Counted from the first letter of the stretch, positions 12,761-22,965 are shown. The stretch: 39,504 nucleotides of DNA from Thiomargarita sp. (GCA_022729575.1 DZAL01000037.1:1-39504), one strand, 5' to 3'. Notes: generated by a model not told the origin, from the sequence alone. Made by a program: numbers and translations.

Positions 12761-14860
12761 ATGAATACTTTTAACAATTTCAAAGTTAGCACTAAAATGT
12801 TTATCGGCTTCTTGACTATTCTAATCTTGATGGTTATAGTCAGTGGCATAGCACTTTTCCAGATTATCCGTATCCAAACCACGGTAACTCACCTGGCAGA
12901 CCATCTGGCCAGTAATCAGCACCTCGCTGACCAACTGGTTGCCAAGATTTTACAGGTTCGCCTTCATGTCAATAGATACATTTTTGAACACAAACCGGAG
13001 AGCTTAACTCGTTCCAAAGAGGAGATTGCCAATCTGGCGACACTGTTGGCCAAGGCTGATGAAAATATTACCGACCAGACACAAGTTAACCTGCTTACCC
13101 ACATCAAAGCTGATGTGCAAACTTATGAAAACTCTTTTGCGGAAATCACTAAATTAATGGCGGAGCGAAACCAAATTTTCGTGGAAATACTTGAGGTCCA
13201 AGGCCCATTGGCAGAGGAGAAACTAGAGCAACTGCGTGACCAGGCGCTCCAAGCCAATGATGCCACTACTTCCTTTTACGCCGGCAATTTGCAGCAGGCA
13301 TTGCTCTTGATGCGCCTAGAGGTTTTCAAGTATCTGAAAGCAGGAGACATCCAGCAGATACCAAAGTTTGAAGCACACTACCAAGAAGCACAGGTAGCGG
13401 TTAAGAAACTTGACGAAACCCTTAAAGCCAACTCGACCCTGCATCAACTGGCCCAAGCAACGAACACGGCCATTAATTTGTACCATCAAAATTTTCTGGG
13501 ACTGCAAACGGCTTATGCCCGCCAAAACCAACTGATTGAGACCCAGTTAGACAAACTTGGCTCCCAAGTACGAAAAACCAGTGCCGACCTGTCAGACCGT
13601 ATTGCGACTGAATTCGCCAATGCCAATCAAGCAACCCAAGCACTGGAGACTCAAACTTGGAAACACCTACTAATCACTTTGAGTATTGCTATCCTCATCG
13701 GGTTAGGTTTGGGTATTGCCATTTCGCGGAGTATCACTGTACCCCTGGCCACCGTAGTCGAAATGACCAACCAAATAATGATTGGAAATTTAATTCAACC
13801 AGCCGCCGTGAACAACGAAATTCGCCAAGTCACGGCTCGTGGGGATGAAATGGGTGAGATTGGACGAGCTTTTGAGGCTTTAGCTAGTTATATTCAGACC
13901 CTCATTGCCGATATTGTCCAAGTCTCCCAAGGGTTAGCGGCGGGCAATCTACAGGTGACACCCCAAGCCGAATATCGGGGCGATTATGCCCGCATCAAAA
14001 CGGCCTTAGAAATCGCTTCGACTAACTTAAAACCAGTGATTGATGACCTCGTGCAAATCGCGCAAGGTCTAGTCAAAGGCAACTTGCGCGTCACTCCCAA
14101 AGCCGAATATCGAGGCGACTTCGTGCAAATCAAAACCGCTCTCACTACAGCCTTAGCCGACTTATCTCAAGTGATAGCAGACATCGTGCAAGTCTCGCAA
14201 AGTTTAGCCGAAGGCAAACAACGAGTGGTAGCGCAAGCGGAATATAGAGGAGATTTTGTCCAAGTCAAAACGGCGTTAGAAACCGCTTCTACTAAATTGG
14301 TGGTAGCCACTGCCAAAAATGCCACTCAAGATTGGTTAAAGACCGGCCAAACGTTGTTAAATGAACAAATGCGCGGCGAACAAACAGTGATTACCTTGGC
14401 CAAAAATATTATCACCTTCCTCACCCCGTATGTAGAGGCCCAAGTAGGTGTCTTCTATCTCTGGGACCCGGTCCACGAAGGCAAGCGCGAGATCAGCCAA
14501 TTAAAATTGGTGGCCAGTTATGCTTATACTCAGCGGAAAGGTTTGCCTACCGAGTTTCAACTAGGCGAAGGATTGATTGGACAAGCCGCATTGGAACAAC
14601 AAATTATCCTCGTGACCGACGTGCCAGACGATTACATTCATATTGAATCTGGTTTAGGTGAAGCAGTTCCGCAAAATCTTCTAGTCATGCCATTTCTGTA
14701 TGAAAATACGGTAAAAGGAGTCATTGAACTCGGTGCCTTCCACGCCATGACCGAAATACAATTGGAATTTCTCAAGCAAGTGATGTTAAATATTGGGATA
14801 GCCGTAAATACTGCCGAATCACGGACTAAGATGCAAACACTGTTGCAGAAAATTCAGTAG
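12761..14860 (+). CDS. orphan transmembrane HAMP-GAF sensor without output domain (first)
   Basis: This 699-residue protein has TM1 at about residues 13-37, a helical periplasmic sensor of about 265 residues (four-helix/HBM-like), TM2 at about 302-325 and a HAMP domain to about 375. Then come three 45-residue HAMP-like repeats (about 377-514) with the consensus VIxDIVQVSQGLAxGNLxV and AEYRGDFVQIKTALE. A GAF domain (about 540-690) follows, with LIASYAYT-type and GEGLIGQAALEQQ motifs. It ends NTAESRTKMQTLLQKIQ, exactly where the related kinases at 15095 and 25558 go on into coiled coil and HisKA. There is no kinase, methyl-accepting, GGDEF or receiver domain. It probably signals by partnering with a kinase. 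No strong ribosome site is seen. Confidence 0.85.
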   Translation: MNTFNNFKVSTKMFIGFLTILILMVIVSGIALFQIIRIQTTVTHLADHLASNQHLADQLVAKILQVRLHVNRYIFEHKPESLTRSKEEIANLATLLAKADENITDQTQVNLLTHIKADVQTYENSFAEITKLMAERNQIFVEILEVQGPLAEEKLEQLRDQALQANDATTSFYAGNLQQALLLMRLEVFKYLKAGDIQQIPKFEAHYQEAQVAVKKLDETLKANSTLHQLAQATNTAINLYHQNFLGLQTAYARQNQLIETQLDKLGSQVRKTSADLSDRIATEFANANQATQALETQTWKHLLITLSIAILIGLGLGIAISRSITVPLATVVEMTNQIMIGNLIQPAAVNNEIRQVTARGDEMGEIGRAFEALASYIQTLIADIVQVSQGLAAGNLQVTPQAEYRGDYARIKTALEIASTNLKPVIDDLVQIAQGLVKGNLRVTPKAEYRGDFVQIKTALTTALADLSQVIADIVQVSQSLAEGKQRVVAQAEYRGDFVQVKTALETASTKLVVATAKNATQDWLKTGQTLLNEQMRGEQTVITLAKNIITFLTPYVEAQVGVFYLWDPVHEGKREISQLKLVASYAYTQRKGLPTEFQLGEGLIGQAALEQQIILVTDVPDDYIHIESGLGEAVPQNLLVMPFLYENTVKGVIELGAFHAMTEIQLEFLKQVMLNIGIAVNTAESRTKMQTLLQKIQ

Positions 14861-15094
14861 TCCACGGAATAAATTCCGGACCCCAACTCCCAGGTTTTGG
14901 AGTCCGGAATTTATTCCGAGAAACCTGACAGTTTATGGATAGTTGTCAAGTCGGTTTCGGAATAAATTCCGTACTCCACGGAATAAATTCCGGACTCCAA
15001 AACCAACGGACTCCAAAACCAATTCGACTCTATGAGTTCACAACATAGCCAAAGTGGTGCGTGGGACGCACCCTACTTTAGATAAAATCAAATT
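14861..15094. repeat. GGAATAAATTCCGGACTCCA repeat cluster and leader
   Basis: The motif GGAATAAATTCC with adjoining GGACTCCA or its inverse occurs several times between 14876 and 15000, forming hairpins after the sensor stop. A perfect GGTGCGT/ACGCACC hairpin lies at 15056-15072, shortly before the kinase start. The same hairpin occurs at 37989-38005. Confidence 0.7.
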
Positions 15095-18000
15095 ATGACG
15101 ATAACTACTTCCTCTTTTACCAACACACACCTTAGCTTCTTCCGCTCCTTGCGGGGGAAACTCATTTTATGGTTTCTACTGATTTCACTATTACCACTCC
15201 TGACCATGGGAATGTTGGCTTACCTTAAAACTAGCCAAGCTCTGAAAAATGAGGTGACTGATAAATTGTTAGCGGTGCGTGACATCAAAGCTAATCAAAT
15301 TCAAAATTACTTCAAAGAACGACTAAGTGACTTAACAGTGTTAAGTCGTGATCCAAACCTTATTGCTACGGTACAGGCCTTTAACCAAGCGCTGGAAAGT
15401 GATATAAAGGCTGTTTCGGGCAAGACACCGACGGAAATCCTAGAACATTATCGTTCCCTGTATCTAGGGAAACCTGACTTAATAAATGCTGACGACGGAA
15501 GCACTTACAGCGTAGCACATGCTCAATATCATTCTTGGTTTAAAGAGTACCTTGCAATCTATGGCTACTATGATATATTCATGGTAGAATCACAACACGG
15601 GAATGTTCTTTACACCATGAAAAAAGAAAACGATTTCGGCTCCAATCTACTGAATGGCTTATATGCCGATACCAATCTGAGTGAAGTTTTCAAGGAAGTT
15701 TCAGCGACTAAGAGTCGTGATTCTATCCGGCTAAAAGACTTTGCCTACTATGAACCTTCCAAGAATGCCGCCGCTTTCGAAGCGTTACCCGTTTTTGATG
15801 ACTCTGAATTAGTTGGCGTGCTGATTTTCCAATTACCTATTGACCTCATTGATGCCATCATGCAAGAACATGCTGGCTTAGGCGAAACGGGGGAAACTCT
15901 CCTAGTCAGTGCTGACGATTTTCTCCTCCGTTCCAATTCGCGCTTGGTTAAGGAAAACACTTTGTTCAAACTTAAACTGGATAACGTAGCCACTCGCGCC
16001 GCAGCTACGGGTGAGAGTGGAGTCAAAACCATTCTTGATGCTCGCGGTCACTCAATGGTCGTGGCCTATAGACCTCTTGATATTCCCGGAGTACGCTGGA
16101 TATTGACGACCCAGCTTGAGGAAGCAGAAGCCTTTGCCGTGGCTAACCATTTATTGAATTTGATGGTGCTGTTGATAGTGGTAATAGCGGTGATAGTAGC
16201 CAGTATAGCGATGGCCGTGGGTAACTCTATCGTTAAACCATTGCTGACCGTGACTAAGATTGCCAGTCAATTGGCCGCGGGCAATCTGAATCAAACCATT
16301 GAAATCAACCGCCGTGATGAGATTGGGGTGATGAGTCAGGCTTTTCAACAAATGATTAACAGTTTACGCCTAGTCATTGATGATGTGGTTAACGTGTCGC
16401 AAGGTTTAGCGACGGGCAATTTGCTGGTCACTCCGCAAGCGGAATATCGAGGCGATTTTATTTTAATTAAAAAAGCCATGGAGATGGCTTTATCCAGCCT
16501 CTGGCGAGTCATTGAAGACCTGGTGCAAGTATCACAAGGGTTAGCCGCAGGTAACTTGCACATCGCCGTGCAAGCGGAGTACCAAGGCGACTTCGTGCAA
16601 ATCAAAAATGCCTTAGAAACTTCTTTAGCCAATCTAAGACAAGTGATTGAAGACAGTGTGCAAGTCCTCCAAGGATTAGCCCAGGGTAATTTACAAGTCA
16701 TGCCTAAAGCGGAATATAATGGAGAATTTGTCCAACTGCAAAAAGCCCTAGCCACCACGGCGATTAAACTTTCGGACGCAACCTCCAAAAATTTGACTCA
16801 AAATTGGCTGAAGACCGGTCAAATGCAATTAAGTACCCAAATGAGTGGTGAACAAGACCTGGTGACACTGGCTAAAAATATTATCACCTTCTTGGCGACT
16901 TATTTAGAAATGCCCGTGGGATTATTCTATCTTCAGGAAAATGGCGACCAGACTCCAACCGCCCGCCTGAAATTGATAGCCAGTTATGCGTATACCCATC
17001 GTAAAGGTCTCTCCAGTGAATTTGTAATTGGCGCAGGAGTGGTTGGACAAGCCGCGTTGGAACGGAAAACCATTCTGATGACCAAAGTACCGGATAATTA
17101 CTACATTCACATTCAATCTGGACTGGGCAAATCCCTACCTCGTCAGGTGTTAGTCCAACCTTTTTTATATGAAGACACCGTGAAAGGCGTGATTGAATTG
17201 GCTTCGTTTAAACCGATCACTGAATTGCAACAGGAATTTCTGGCGCAGGTTATGTCGAACCTTGGCATCGCGGTCAACACGGCCCAATCCCGTGCTCGTT
17301 TACAAGAGTTGTTACAACAAAGCCAGACGCAAACGGAAGAGTTGCAAAGTCAAGCCGAAGAGTTACAAAGTCAGACCGAAGAATTACAATCGCAACAGGA
17401 AGAGTTAACCCAAATTAATGAGGAATTGCAAGAACGTTCTAAAGAATTAGAACGGCAACAAGAGGAAGTTCGGGACAAAAACGCGGTGTTGGAACAAACC
17501 CAACAAACCATTGTCGCTAAAGCCAAAGAAGTGGAATTGGCCAGCAAATATAAATCGGAATTTTTAGCCAATATGTCCCATGAATTACGCACGCCTTTAA
17601 ACAGTATGTTGATTCTGGCCCAATTATTGGCCGAAAATAAAGCGGGCAATTTGACTAATAAACAATTAGAATATGCCCAAACGATTCAAAGTGCTGGCAG
17701 CGATTTGCTGAAACTGATCAATGACATTTTGGATTTATCGAAGATTGAAGCCGGTCGTATGGAAGTTCATCTGGAAGAGGTCTCGTTGAGCGATTTAGTG
17801 GACACGTTTGAGAAGAAATTCCGTCCCGTGGCAGACAGTAAAGGACTGGCTTTTCACATTACCACTACGCAGGAGTTGCCACCGGTATTACACACCGATG
17901 CTCAACGTTTCCAACAAATCATCAATAACTTACTCTCCAACGCTTTTAAATTTACTACTCAAGGTGCCGTTACCTTAACTATCAGCAAACCTGCTGGAGT

Positions 18001-19663
18001 GCAAAACTTCAGTTTTGCGGTGACCGACACCGGCATCGGCATTCCCAAAGACAAACAAGAGATTATTTTTGAGGCGTTTCAACAAGTTGATGGCACCACC
18101 AGCCGCCGTTTCGGTGGCACCGGCCTTGGCTTATCGATCTCCCGTGAATTGGCGAATTTGCTGAAAGGAAAAATTCTGTTGCACAGTGAAATCGGTAAAG
18201 GTAGCACCTTCACCTTAGAGTTGCCCGAAACTCTCGCCGGTCAGTTTGCCACCGTCGCGGTTCCCAGCCCCTCAAAACCGGTAGTCTCCCCAACTACGAA
18301 GCTGGCCTCACGAGGTGGAAATAACCAAGTATCTGAGATGCCGGGGCCCTCAATTTTAGAGTCAACGGCTACCCTGCCGGTTCCCAGCACCCATTCAACG
18401 ACGGCAACATCCAGCGCTCTACCGGCGGTAGTGGCGGGCATTGGTTTGGAGGGAGTCATTGATGACAAACTAACACTCAACCCGACCGATAAATCGCTGT
18501 TGATTATTGAAGATGACGTAAAATTTGCCCGGATTCTGATGGAACTTGCGCATGAAAAGCACTTTAAATGTTTGCTGGCGGAAGATGGTCAAACGGGTTT
18601 ACAATTAGCGACTCAATACCAACCGACGGCCATTATTCTTGACGTAGGTTTGCCGAAAATGGATGGAGAAACCGTGATGGAAAAATTGAAAGACCATTCG
18701 CCAACCCGACATATTCCAGTCCATTTTATGACCGCTTCTGATCAACAACAAGGTGATGCGAAAAAGTTGGGAGCGATTGGTTATTTGCTAAAACCGGTCA
18801 CCATGGAACAGTTGCGCAAGGCGTTTCAAAAAATTGAACATTTTATTGCGCGGGCTGTGAAAAATTTGTTGGTGGTCGTCGACCAGGTAGTGCGACAACG
18901 GGAAATTTTAGACTTAGTGGAGAATAAAGAGATTCAAATTACTTGGACCGCCACCCGAACCGAAGCCTACCAATATTTACAAACGACTACCTGTGATTGC
19001 ATTATCCTTGATCTGGAAGTCGAACAACGAACCGGTCTGCAACTGCTGGAACAACTATATCATGATGAGAACCGGTCACAAATTCCAGTGATTATTTATC
19101 CGGCCCGCGAAGTGACACCGCAAGAAGAAATGACTCTGCATCAATATGAAAAAAATCTCACCGTCAAATTGGTGCGGTCGCCAGAACGGTTGTTAGAGGA
19201 AGCTACCCTGTTTTTACATCAAGTGGAATCACGTTTGCCTAAGGATCAGCGCAATATACTTCAGATGATGCACGATAAAGAAGCGATTTTGAATGGCAAA
19301 AAAGTGCTCATTGTAGATGACGATACTCGCAACACCTATGCTTTGATGACCGTGTTAGAGGAGAAAGGGATGGAGGTGATGGTTGGCAATAATGGTCAAG
19401 AAGCGTTAGCATTGTTGAACCAACATCCAGATGTTGATTTGGTCTTAATGGACATTATGATGCCAGAAATGGACGGTTATGAAGCTACTCAGAAAATTAG
19501 AGCACAAGAGCATTTTAGAAAATTGCCGGTGATTGCCTTAACCGCCAAAGCCATGAAAGGGGATAAAGCTAAATGTATTGAAGCGGGGGCGAATGATTAT
19601 TTATCTAAACCGGTGGATATTGACAAATTGGTGTCGTTGATGAGAGTGTGGTTGTATCGGTAA
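15095..19663 (+). CDS. Cache-HAMP-GAF hybrid histidine kinase with three receiver domains (first)
   Basis: This protein has 1522 residues. TM1 lies at about 21-44, a large Cache-type periplasmic sensor follows to about 350 (GETGETLLVSADDFLLRSNS), then TM2 at about 353-376 and HAMP to about 428. Three 45-residue HAMP-like repeats (423-558), a GAF domain (588-732) and a glutamine-rich coiled coil (735-818, repeated TEELQSQ) come next. HisKA has FLANMSHELRTPLNS with His829. HATPase_c (about 938-1046) has NNLLSNAFKFT, DTGIGIP and GGTGLGLSIS. Receiver 1 (1134-1246) keeps IIEDD, Asp1183 and LLKP. Receiver 2 (1258-1380) has VVVDQ where two acidic residues are expected, keeps Asp1306, and looks degenerate. 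Receiver 3 (1403-1522) has LIVDDD, Asp1453 and LSKP. There is no output domain. It likely heads a phosphorelay. Confidence 0.95.
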   Translation: MTITTSSFTNTHLSFFRSLRGKLILWFLLISLLPLLTMGMLAYLKTSQALKNEVTDKLLAVRDIKANQIQNYFKERLSDLTVLSRDPNLIATVQAFNQALESDIKAVSGKTPTEILEHYRSLYLGKPDLINADDGSTYSVAHAQYHSWFKEYLAIYGYYDIFMVESQHGNVLYTMKKENDFGSNLLNGLYADTNLSEVFKEVSATKSRDSIRLKDFAYYEPSKNAAAFEALPVFDDSELVGVLIFQLPIDLIDAIMQEHAGLGETGETLLVSADDFLLRSNSRLVKENTLFKLKLDNVATRAAATGESGVKTILDARGHSMVVAYRPLDIPGVRWILTTQLEEAEAFAVANHLLNLMVLLIVVIAVIVASIAMAVGNSIVKPLLTVTKIASQLAAGNLNQTIEINRRDEIGVMSQAFQQMINSLRLVIDDVVNVSQGLATGNLLVTPQAEYRGDFILIKKAMEMALSSLWRVIEDLVQVSQGLAAGNLHIAVQAEYQGDFVQIKNALETSLANLRQVIEDSVQVLQGLAQGNLQVMPKAEYNGEFVQLQKALATTAIKLSDATSKNLTQNWLKTGQMQLSTQMSGEQDLVTLAKNIITFLATYLEMPVGLFYLQENGDQTPTARLKLIASYAYTHRKGLSSEFVIGAGVVGQAALERKTILMTKVPDNYYIHIQSGLGKSLPRQVLVQPFLYEDTVKGVIELASFKPITELQQEFLAQVMSNLGIAVNTAQSRARLQELLQQSQTQTEELQSQAEELQSQTEELQSQQEELTQINEELQERSKELERQQEEVRDKNAVLEQTQQTIVAKAKEVELASKYKSEFLANMSHELRTPLNSMLILAQLLAENKAGNLTNKQLEYAQTIQSAGSDLLKLINDILDLSKIEAGRMEVHLEEVSLSDLVDTFEKKFRPVADSKGLAFHITTTQELPPVLHTDAQRFQQIINNLLSNAFKFTTQGAVTLTISKPAGVQNFSFAVTDTGIGIPKDKQEIIFEAFQQVDGTTSRRFGGTGLGLSISRELANLLKGKILLHSEIGKGSTFTLELPETLAGQFATVAVPSPSKPVVSPTTKLASRGGNNQVSEMPGPSILESTATLPVPSTHSTTATSSALPAVVAGIGLEGVIDDKLTLNPTDKSLLIIEDDVKFARILMELAHEKHFKCLLAEDGQTGLQLATQYQPTAIILDVGLPKMDGETVMEKLKDHSPTRHIPVHFMTASDQQQGDAKKLGAIGYLLKPVTMEQLRKAFQKIEHFIARAVKNLLVVVDQVVRQREILDLVENKEIQITWTATRTEAYQYLQTTTCDCIILDLEVEQRTGLQLLEQLYHDENRSQIPVIIYPAREVTPQEEMTLHQYEKNLTVKLVRSPERLLEEATLFLHQVESRLPKDQRNILQMMHDKEAILNGKKVLIVDDDTRNTYALMTVLEEKGMEVMVGNNGQEALALLNQHPDVDLVLMDIMMPEMDGYEATQKIRAQEHFRKLPVIALTAKAMKGDKAKCIEAGANDYLSKPVDIDKLVSLMRVWLYR

Positions 19664-19747
19664 CTCACCGTTTTTTCGTTCCCAAAGACGGAATAAATTC
19701 CGGACTCCAACACCGTAAATTCCGGATTTCACCTTGATTTTTCGTTC

Positions 19748-19793
19748 AGTTATACGTCTTTGTTATCTAACTAGACGTATAACTTTATTTTAA
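19748..19793 (+). terminator. rho-independent terminator after hybrid kinase 1
   Basis: AGTTATACGTCT (19748-19759) pairs perfectly with AGACGTATAACT (19773-19784) around 13 bases and is followed by TTATTTTAAA. It separates the kinase from the next gene. The symmetric arms could also be a regulator site for the gene at 19807. Confidence 0.55.
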
Positions 19794-19806
19794 ACGGCTG
19801 ACCACC

Positions 19807-20841
19807 ATGAACATAGAAAGAACCTTAGAAAGTACCAATTTACTTTATTCAGAACTGCTACAACAATGTGAAATAGCCGCTCCCCAGGGTAACGGTTTAT
19901 CGTTTGTTACCAAGGCTATTAAAGGACGTACTTATTGGTATCTGCAAGTTAAAATCGGTAATCGTCAAACCCAACGTTATGTGGGTACCGATTCCTTAGA
20001 AACGCGGGCTAAAATAGAATCTGAAAAGCAACTTTGGCAAAATGCCAAACCCGAACTGGCAAAACGCAAAAAATTGGTGGCGATGCTACAAGCCGGCGGG
20101 GCTTTTTACGTAGGTCATAATGAAGCGCGGGTGTTGGAATTGCTAGAACAACTAGGCGTGTTTCTCGTCGGCGGAATCTTAGTGGGTTCTCATGCCTTTA
20201 ATCTCTACCAAAATATGTTGGGGGTCCGTTGGCGGTCTCAAACGACTAAAACTCGTGATATTGATATAGCCGAGAACAATTGCTTGACCATTGGTATTTA
20301 TGATAAACCGGTTAACTTGAAAGATGAACTATTACAAAGTGGTATGGGCTTTTTGGAAATTCCGGCTCTCAATACCAGAGAACCTTCCACCGCGTTTCGA
20401 ATGCGCGGGCAGGAATTAAAAATAGACATTCTCACCCCTATGATCGGTAAAACGTCTTCCCAACCGATCTTTCTAAAATCGCTGAATGCTTCTGCCACTC
20501 CTATTCGCTTCTTAGAATTTTTGCTAGAAGCCGTCCAACCTGCGGTAGTAGTGGCCAGGGCTGGAATTTTGGTCAATGTACCTTCGCCAGCCCGCTACGC
20601 TTTGCATAAATTAGTGGTCTCACAGCGTCGAGCAGTGGCTTATCACTTAAAAGCTAAAAAGGATATTGAACAGGCCGCCCAATTGTTATCTGTATTGTTG
20701 GAAGAGCGCCCCGGTGATATTTTATTCGCTTGGGAAGCCGCCCAGTCTCGTCAAGATAAGTTTGGTCGTTTGTTGCAGGCGGGAATTCAACAGTTGCCGG
20801 AGGATTTACAAAAACGGTTGCAGGCAGAAATTCAATGGTGA
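19807..20841 (+). CDS. nucleotidyltransferase-fold protein (NTP_transf_8-like)
   Basis: This 344-residue soluble protein has an N-terminal region (about 1-90) that includes GRTYWYLQVKIGNRQTQRYV, a DNA-binding-like beta hairpin module. Its central part has LVGSHAFNLYQNMLGV (GS start of a polymerase-beta-type nucleotidyltransferase) followed by TRDIDIAEN, the two catalytic acidic residues, and LKIDILTPM for the third. Its C-terminal part is helical and basic (YALHKLVVSQRR). This fits the NTP_transf_8/GSLPR group, whose function is largely unknown and sometimes TA-like. Its last codons overlap the region of the next gene's start (24 bases between stop 20841 and ATG 20865), so it is probably co-transcribed with the second orphan sensor. 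Confidence 0.65.
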   Translation: MNIERTLESTNLLYSELLQQCEIAAPQGNGLSFVTKAIKGRTYWYLQVKIGNRQTQRYVGTDSLETRAKIESEKQLWQNAKPELAKRKKLVAMLQAGGAFYVGHNEARVLELLEQLGVFLVGGILVGSHAFNLYQNMLGVRWRSQTTKTRDIDIAENNCLTIGIYDKPVNLKDELLQSGMGFLEIPALNTREPSTAFRMRGQELKIDILTPMIGKTSSQPIFLKSLNASATPIRFLEFLLEAVQPAVVVARAGILVNVPSPARYALHKLVVSQRRAVAYHLKAKKDIEQAAQLLSVLLEERPGDILFAWEAAQSRQDKFGRLLQAGIQQLPEDLQKRLQAEIQW

Positions 20842-20864
20842 ATAGACAATTACAGGAAACATTC

Positions 20865-22829
20865 ATGAACATTTTTACTCATTTAAAAATCAGTACCAAA
20901 ATTTTAGTCGGCTTCTTAATTATCTTAACTCTGATGATTGCCACTGGCGGGATAGCCCTCGTGAAGATTTCCCAAATTCACGCCACTGTCATCGACTTTG
21001 CCGACAATTTCGCCAGTGACCAGCATCTGGCCAACCAATTGGTTAGCCAAATTTTACAAGTTCGCCTCCAGGCGAATAGATATATTTGGCATCAATCTGC
21101 CACCGATGTGAACCACTTCAAGGAAGAGGTAGCTAACCTGGATAAACTCTTAGCGAGAGCTAATCAAGAATTTCCTGACCAAGAACAAAGTGTCGTCACT
21201 CAACTTAACAGCGGCGTGCAAGCCTACGTTAATCACTTTGATGAAATAATGAAACTGTTCGATAATCGTCATAAAGCTATAACGGAGGTTCTTAATGTAC
21301 AGGGACCTCTGGCCGAAGATAAATGGCAGCAACTTCAAGAAAAATTTTTCCAAGCTAATGATGCGAGTACCTTATTCTATGTGAGCAAATTTCAGCGTTC
21401 GCTCCTCTTAATGCGCCTAGATGTCTTCAAGTATTTGGAAGCAAGAGATTCTCAGTGGGCACAAAAATTAGAGCAACGTTACCAGGAAGCACAAGTCGTC
21501 TTTAAACAACTGGACGAAACGCTTAAAGATGCTACACTGCATCAACTGGCCAACGATGCAGAAACGGCTATGAATTTGTACTATCAAAGTTTCGTGGCAC
21601 TGCGAGCCGATTATGACCAACAACTCCAACTGATTGAAAAGCTATTTTACACGATTGGTCCCCAACTGCAAGAAACCAGTTTAGGTATATCGTCCAGAGT
21701 CAGTGCGGAGTTTACTAAAGGTAGTCAGACCACCCATCTCCTAGTTACCGACACCTGGATGCAACTATTAGTGACTATGAGTTTAGCTATCTGCATCGGC
21801 TTGGTTCTCGGTGTCACCTTGTCACGGAGTATCACCGCTCCCCTGGCAACGGTGATGGCCATGACTGATCAGATGATGACGGGCAATTTAAGTCAAATCG
21901 TGGCGGTTAAGAATCGTAGTGATACTAATAACATGACAATGCGCCGTGACGAGCTGGGGAATCTGTGGCGAACTTTTGACGCGGTCGCTGGTTATTTTCA
22001 GACCGTGATTGCAGATATTGTCCGAGTGTCTCAAGGGTTAGCGGTGGGAAACCTGCGGGTCACCCCCACCGCCGAATATCGAGGCGATTTTATCCAAATT
22101 AGACAAGCCTTAGAAACTGCCTTATCGGACCTCCAGCAAGTGATAGAGGATATTGTGCAAGTGTCGCAGGGACTTGCCGAAGGCCAGCAAATTATGCCTA
22201 AAGCCGAATATCGAGGCGACTTCGTACAAATTAAAACGGGCTTGGAAACCGCCGCGACTAAACTGGCCGCCGCGACTACTAGAAACGCTACTCAAGATTG
22301 GTTGAAAACCGGCCAAACCTTGTTAAATGAACAATTGAGAGGTGAGCAGGAGGTGGCGATGTTGGCGAAAAATGTGATTAATTTTCTCACGCCTTATGTA
22401 GAAGCACAAATCGGGGTTTTCTACCTGTTGGAAGAAGCCAACCAGGGAACTTCTGAAGCGGCCCGCTTGAAACTGGTAGCCAGTTATGCGTATACTCAAC
22501 GGAAAGGTTTGCCTACCGAATTTCCCATTGGGGAAGGACTGATAGGACAAGCGGCGCTCGAGCAGCAATTTATTCTGGTGACTGAGGTGCCAGAGGATTA
22601 TATTCATATTGAATCCGGTTTAGGAGAAGCGGTGCCCCAAAATATTTTGGTGATGCCATTTTTGTATGAAAATGTGGTAAAGGGCGTGATTGAGCTGGGT
22701 TCCTTCCAAGTGATGAACGAGATAAAACTAGAATTTCTCAAACAGGTCATGCCCAGTATTGGAATCGTAGTGAATACGGCTGAATCACGAACGAAGATGC
22801 AGGCGCTTTTGCAAAAGATTCGTGGGTAA
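20865..22829 (+). CDS. orphan transmembrane HAMP-GAF sensor without output domain (second)
   Basis: This 654-residue paralogue of the protein at 12761 starts MNIFTHLKISTKILVGFL against MNTFNNFKVSTKMFIGFL, which supports ATG 20865 (AGGA at 20853) over the in-frame ATG at 20835. TM1 lies at about 11-33, a helical sensor follows, TM2 is at about 298-322, and HAMP comes next. There are only two 45-residue HAMP-like repeats (377-467); the second is one residue short (GQQIMPKAEYRG). GAF covers about 494-642 and the end is NTAESRTKMQALLQKIRG. It has no kinase or other output. It probably forms an operon with the nucleotidyltransferase-like gene upstream. The sensor sequence differs from the first copy more than the GAF domain does, suggesting different ligands with a common partner. 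Confidence 0.85.
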   Translation: MNIFTHLKISTKILVGFLIILTLMIATGGIALVKISQIHATVIDFADNFASDQHLANQLVSQILQVRLQANRYIWHQSATDVNHFKEEVANLDKLLARANQEFPDQEQSVVTQLNSGVQAYVNHFDEIMKLFDNRHKAITEVLNVQGPLAEDKWQQLQEKFFQANDASTLFYVSKFQRSLLLMRLDVFKYLEARDSQWAQKLEQRYQEAQVVFKQLDETLKDATLHQLANDAETAMNLYYQSFVALRADYDQQLQLIEKLFYTIGPQLQETSLGISSRVSAEFTKGSQTTHLLVTDTWMQLLVTMSLAICIGLVLGVTLSRSITAPLATVMAMTDQMMTGNLSQIVAVKNRSDTNNMTMRRDELGNLWRTFDAVAGYFQTVIADIVRVSQGLAVGNLRVTPTAEYRGDFIQIRQALETALSDLQQVIEDIVQVSQGLAEGQQIMPKAEYRGDFVQIKTGLETAATKLAAATTRNATQDWLKTGQTLLNEQLRGEQEVAMLAKNVINFLTPYVEAQIGVFYLLEEANQGTSEAARLKLVASYAYTQRKGLPTEFPIGEGLIGQAALEQQFILVTEVPEDYIHIESGLGEAVPQNILVMPFLYENVVKGVIELGSFQVMNEIKLEFLKQVMPSIGIVVNTAESRTKMQALLQKIRG

Positions 22830-22836
22830 TTTTCTC

Positions 22837-22965
22837 GTTCCCACGCGCCGGCGTCCCTTTCCCGCAACGCTGGCGCGTTGCCCACGGCATTCCCACGCTG
22901 GCGCGTGGGAACGAGATAAAGCTTGCCCACGGCATTCCCATGCTGGCGCGTGGGAACGAGATAAC
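22837..22965. repeat. cluster of GGCGCGTGGGAACGAG dispersed repeats
   Basis: The motif CTGGCGCGTGGGAACGAGAT appears twice (about 22892 and 22944), and its inverse CTCGTTCCCACGCGCCGGCG starts at 22833. Related copies lie at 30009-30032 and 33843-33866. Short frames reading through this cluster are not genes. Confidence 0.8.

Noticed and set aside
16345-16788. 147-codon minus-strand frame inside hybrid kinase 1
   Set aside because: It is a shadow of the HAMP-like repeats; its own periodicity mirrors the 45-residue repeat of the real gene.
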